In this document: positions 61,854-64,000 of the stretch, piece after piece
Layout of the letters: each line of letters starts with the position of its first letter
Position numbering within the stretch: the stretch's first letter is position 1
Assembly (NCBI GenBank): GCA_022561215.1
Contig: JADFRQ010000012.1
Coordinates: 1-64,000 of the forward strand
Reading direction: 5' to 3'
DNA length: 64,000 nt
From: Chloroflexota bacterium
GTDB lineage: Bacteria > Chloroflexota > Anaerolineae > Anaerolineales > E44-bin32
Notes under the pieces: model-generated
Told to the model about the DNA's origin: nothing
Databases searched by the model: none
What the model saw: the letters and a program-made list of their open reading frames with translations, nothing else
Position numbers and translations under genes: made by a program

Positions 61854-62852
61854 ATGCTGGTTATGTTTTTGAGGAAACTCATCATACTGTTTGTTCTCGG
61901 GATAAGTGCGTCGATAGTTTCTTGCAGGCTTACCCAGGAAGAAATGGATGCCACCGCCACTCAGGTTACTGCAGATGTCTATTTACATCTAACAGCGTAC
62001 GCACCAACTATTACGCTTACACCTTTCCCTACATCGATGTCAACTCCCACACCCACCCCCACACCCAGTCCCACCCCAATACCTGCTGTTCCTGTCCTGC
62101 TGCGCGCGCACTCCCATAACGACTTTCAACATGGACGGCCCTTATACCATGCGCTGGGACAAGGTTTTATTAGCATAGAGTTCGACATTATTCTTGGAGT
62201 CGACCGGTTATGGGTGGGCCATGATAGCTCCAATCTGCGCTCGGACCGGACACTACGATCCCTTTACCTTGATCCGCTGCGCGAAAGGATCGGGCAGATC
62301 GGTGGGAGCGTATATCCATCCGGGGCTCAGTTGACATTGCTAATCGATATCAAGTCAAAAGCAGAACCAACGTACGAACTCCTTCGAGAGATTCTGAAAG
62401 ATTACAAAGACATACTGACCACCTTCGGGCCCAATGATGAGGTGACGAAAGGACCAATCTTGGTAATAATTTCAGGAAATCGGCCGCGCGATCTGATGGA
62501 ACGCGAGGCTGTTCGGTATGCGGCCTACGACGGCAGACTTGATGATATCGGATCTGGAGTCCCGTCAGCCTTCATCCCATTGATTAGCGCTAATTGGACC
62601 AGGCATTTCACCTGGAATGGTGATGGGCCGATGCCGGAGGAAGAACGCCAAAAACTAAGGACTATTGTGGAAGTGGCACACCTGAATGGCCAGAAGGTAC
62701 GATTCTGGGCTACCCCGGATGATCCATTACCTGCGCGCGAGATCGTCTGGCAGGAGCTAATCGCGGCAGGTGTAGAATTGATTAGCACGGACGATTTACT
62801 GGGCTTACGACAGTATCTTCTTGAGAACGACCCATGGTTGCTAGAAGATTGA
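61854..62852 (+). CDS. PI-PLC-like phosphodiesterase lipoprotein (AIM6-like)
   Basis: A 332-residue exported lipoprotein. The signal peptide ends in SASIVSC (lipobox Cys near residue 24). A Thr/Pro linker covers about 50-80. The catalytic domain (about 83-330) is a PI-PLC/GDPD-type TIM barrel related to the fungal AIM6 group, with RAHSHNDFQHGRPLYHAL containing the two catalytic His, EFDIILGVDRLWVGHD with acidic metal ligands, LLIDIKSKAE, and a late VRFWATPDDP. Likely calcium-dependent phosphodiesterase of unknown substrate. It looks intact, in contrast to its surroundings. Confidence 0.85.
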   Translation: MLVMFLRKLIILFVLGISASIVSCRLTQEEMDATATQVTADVYLHLTAYAPTITLTPFPTSMSTPTPTPTPSPTPIPAVPVLLRAHSHNDFQHGRPLYHALGQGFISIEFDIILGVDRLWVGHDSSNLRSDRTLRSLYLDPLRERIGQIGGSVYPSGAQLTLLIDIKSKAEPTYELLREILKDYKDILTTFGPNDEVTKGPILVIISGNRPRDLMEREAVRYAAYDGRLDDIGSGVPSAFIPLISANWTRHFTWNGDGPMPEEERQKLRTIVEVAHLNGQKVRFWATPDDPLPAREIVWQELIAAGVELISTDDLLGLRQYLLENDPWLLED

Positions 62853-63342
62853 TATCCGCATTATCGCTAATCGCCCCGTATCCCTGTCAAAGGATGTGTG
62901 CAATGAGAATATTCTTGATGTTTCGATCGGCCGCGACCCTAATGGCTTCCTCAGCTCGGCAATCTTCTGGGGCAATTCGTCAAAGATGTCGTTTAGTCTT
63001 GGGTAAGCAGACTGGTGTTCCGCGAATGGTGCCCGGATGATGGCTTTGGTGACAACCTCATTGCGTTATCCCCGCTTTTGTTCGCTGACTCAGAACCGCC
63101 TCTTGATGCCTCCCTGATCATCAAGGAAATACCCAGCTTTCAATTGTGGAAAATCAGAAATTTGTGGCGCTGAATTGCTGCCCACGAGGATATTAACCTT
63201 CATTCATCAAATTGATGACGTTTTGGTTGCTCAACAAACTCAGACGGCTTCTGAATGAGATGCAATACTCATGTCTGTGAGCGGAAAAAGGATAATGGGG
63301 TTCTATTGCTCTGCACCTTTGATGGAGATGATTTGATACCCT
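62853..63342. other. gene-free stretch
   Basis: About 490 bp with no convincing frame, RNA or repeat. It precedes the repeat upstream of tRNA-Lys. Confidence 0.35.
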
Positions 63343-63451
<109 letters not shown>

Positions 63452-63460
63452 CAAAAAAAT

Positions 63461-63484
63461 ACCAGGGTTGACCTGGTTTTTTTT
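63461..63484 (+). terminator. terminator after tRNA-Lys
   Basis: ACCAGG-GTTGA-CCTGGT stem-loop followed by seven T. Confidence 0.8.
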
Positions 63485-63551
63485 ATGATCATCTAATGAT
63501 CGAATGGAGTTTTGCGAAGCAAAATCTCCTTGGTGACACGCAGGGTCACAC

Positions 63552-63570
63552 CGAGTCCTATGCGGGTCAC
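63552..63570 (+). repeat. att-like direct repeat of tRNA-Lys 3' end
   Basis: CGAGTCCTATGCGGGTCAC, an exact 19-bp copy of the tRNA-Lys 3' end at 63434-63452, followed by CA so that a CCA appears. It lies 118 bp downstream. Such tRNA-end copies are typical of integrase attachment sites, but no integrase is in view. Confidence 0.6.
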
Positions 63571-63690
63571 CAATATCTTTGGTGACATCCGACGGGGTTG
63601 AAGTAGCAAAGAGAAAGTGGCAGTTTAGGAAGCAGTTAAATTCCTAATGAACCGGCTCGGCCGGTAATTCGGCCTTGAGTGGATTATTTC

Positions 63691-63893
63691 CTTGTTCCCA
63701 CGCGGGAGCGTGGGAACCAGAGGAAGGGAGCACTCTTGTGTGATAGGAGTTCTCTCATACCCACTTTTCTGCGTGGGTACGCCAATTCCCTAGTTCCCAC
63801 GCGGGAGCGTGGGAACAAGAGGATGTGCACTGAAGGGAGTTCTCTTAGCTGATAGGAGTTCTCTCGTACTCACGCTCCTGCGTGGGCACGGGA
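63691..63893. repeat. tandem palindromic repeat (REP-like), two units
   Basis: Two units of about 100 bp. Each contains a perfect inverted repeat GTTCCCACGC-GGGA-GCGTGGGAAC (63694-63717 and 63793-63816), then GATAGGAGTTCTCTC, then a second half-palindrome with TGCGTGGG. Hairpins of this type are found scattered in many bacterial genomes. Confidence 0.8.
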
Positions 63894-63972
63894 GGAATGT
63901 CCGCGAGTTGTACACGGTCAGTTGGATGTACACATGGGATAAAATTGTCGGACATCTTTTGAGAAGTTAACA

Positions 63973-64000
63973 ATGACAGATCTGGGAAAGCCCTTTTCGG
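63973..64000 (+). CDS. possible partial CDS at window edge
   Basis: ATG 63973 opens MTDLGKPFS and runs off the window. TAAAAT at about 63940-63945 could be its -10 box. Too short to assign. Its position after a palindromic repeat, and TGTCCG near 63899 facing CGGACA near 63951, could suggest the edge of a mobile element. Confidence 0.25.

Overview
The window looks like a chromosomal segment of a Chloroflexota bacterium, probably of the Anaerolineae type. This is an inference from gene style, not from a marker-gene search. The signs are many lipoproteins and membrane proteins with long Pro/Thr linkers, a tandem MoeA pair with one copy fused to a substrate-binding domain, a PrsW protease, RsbU-type phosphatases, TadE/TadG-like proteins and a radical-SAM/GT-rich surface polysaccharide cluster. 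Housekeeping genes (dinB, argS, rpsT, rsmA, ffs, tRNA-Ser) show that most of it is core chromosome.

Layout. 0-12.7 kb: a small Cys protein, dinB, a TIM-barrel/SnoaL fusion, a deacetylase lipoprotein, an RsbU-RsbV-receiver signalling operon, an M20 peptidase and PfkB kinase divergent from a SIS protein, and an OmpR-type regulator. 12.8-25.8 kb: an orphan DNA methyltransferase, argS, rpsT, a TPR protein, a LysM lipoprotein, a GH1 protein without its nucleophile, tRNA-Ser, SRP RNA, an RpfB/YabE-like protein overlapping rsmA, a polyprenol-phosphate sugar transferase and a roadblock protein. 26-36.5 kb: DedA, PrsW, a split DsbA-cyclophilin gene, tRNA-Sec, an M50 protease, a Bcp peroxiredoxin and a MoeA/MoeA-PBP/UbiA/cupin/DinB operon. 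36.6-44.7 kb: an SDR, proline dehydrogenase, TadG- and TadE-like proteins and a CoxE-like VWA protein, with long gene-poor gaps. 45-57.7 kb: a tightly packed polysaccharide cluster. 57.7-64 kb: a decaying, repeat-rich region between tRNA-Lys copies.

Main result. A lipoprotein gene on the minus strand (29077 to 27806) is interrupted by one in-frame TGA exactly where the first catalytic cysteine of a DsbA-type CxxC motif should be, giving U-P-F-C. A short perfect hairpin with a GU-containing loop follows about 18 nt after the TGA, and a tRNA-Sec gene with a TCA anticodon and its own promoter lies 377 bp away. The simplest reading is a selenocysteine-containing extracytoplasmic DsbA-like oxidoreductase fused to a cyclophilin-type prolyl isomerase and translationally coupled to PrsW. 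Ordinary gene calling would split it into a 102-residue lipoprotein stub and a headless cyclophilin.

Other points of interest are several genes whose -10 box ends only 9-11 nt before the start codon (likely leaderless mRNAs), a beta-glucosidase-like protein with Ala at the nucleophile position, an SDR with His in place of the catalytic Tyr, a receiver domain lacking its acidic pair, and tRNA-Lys duplications bounding a block of pseudogenes.
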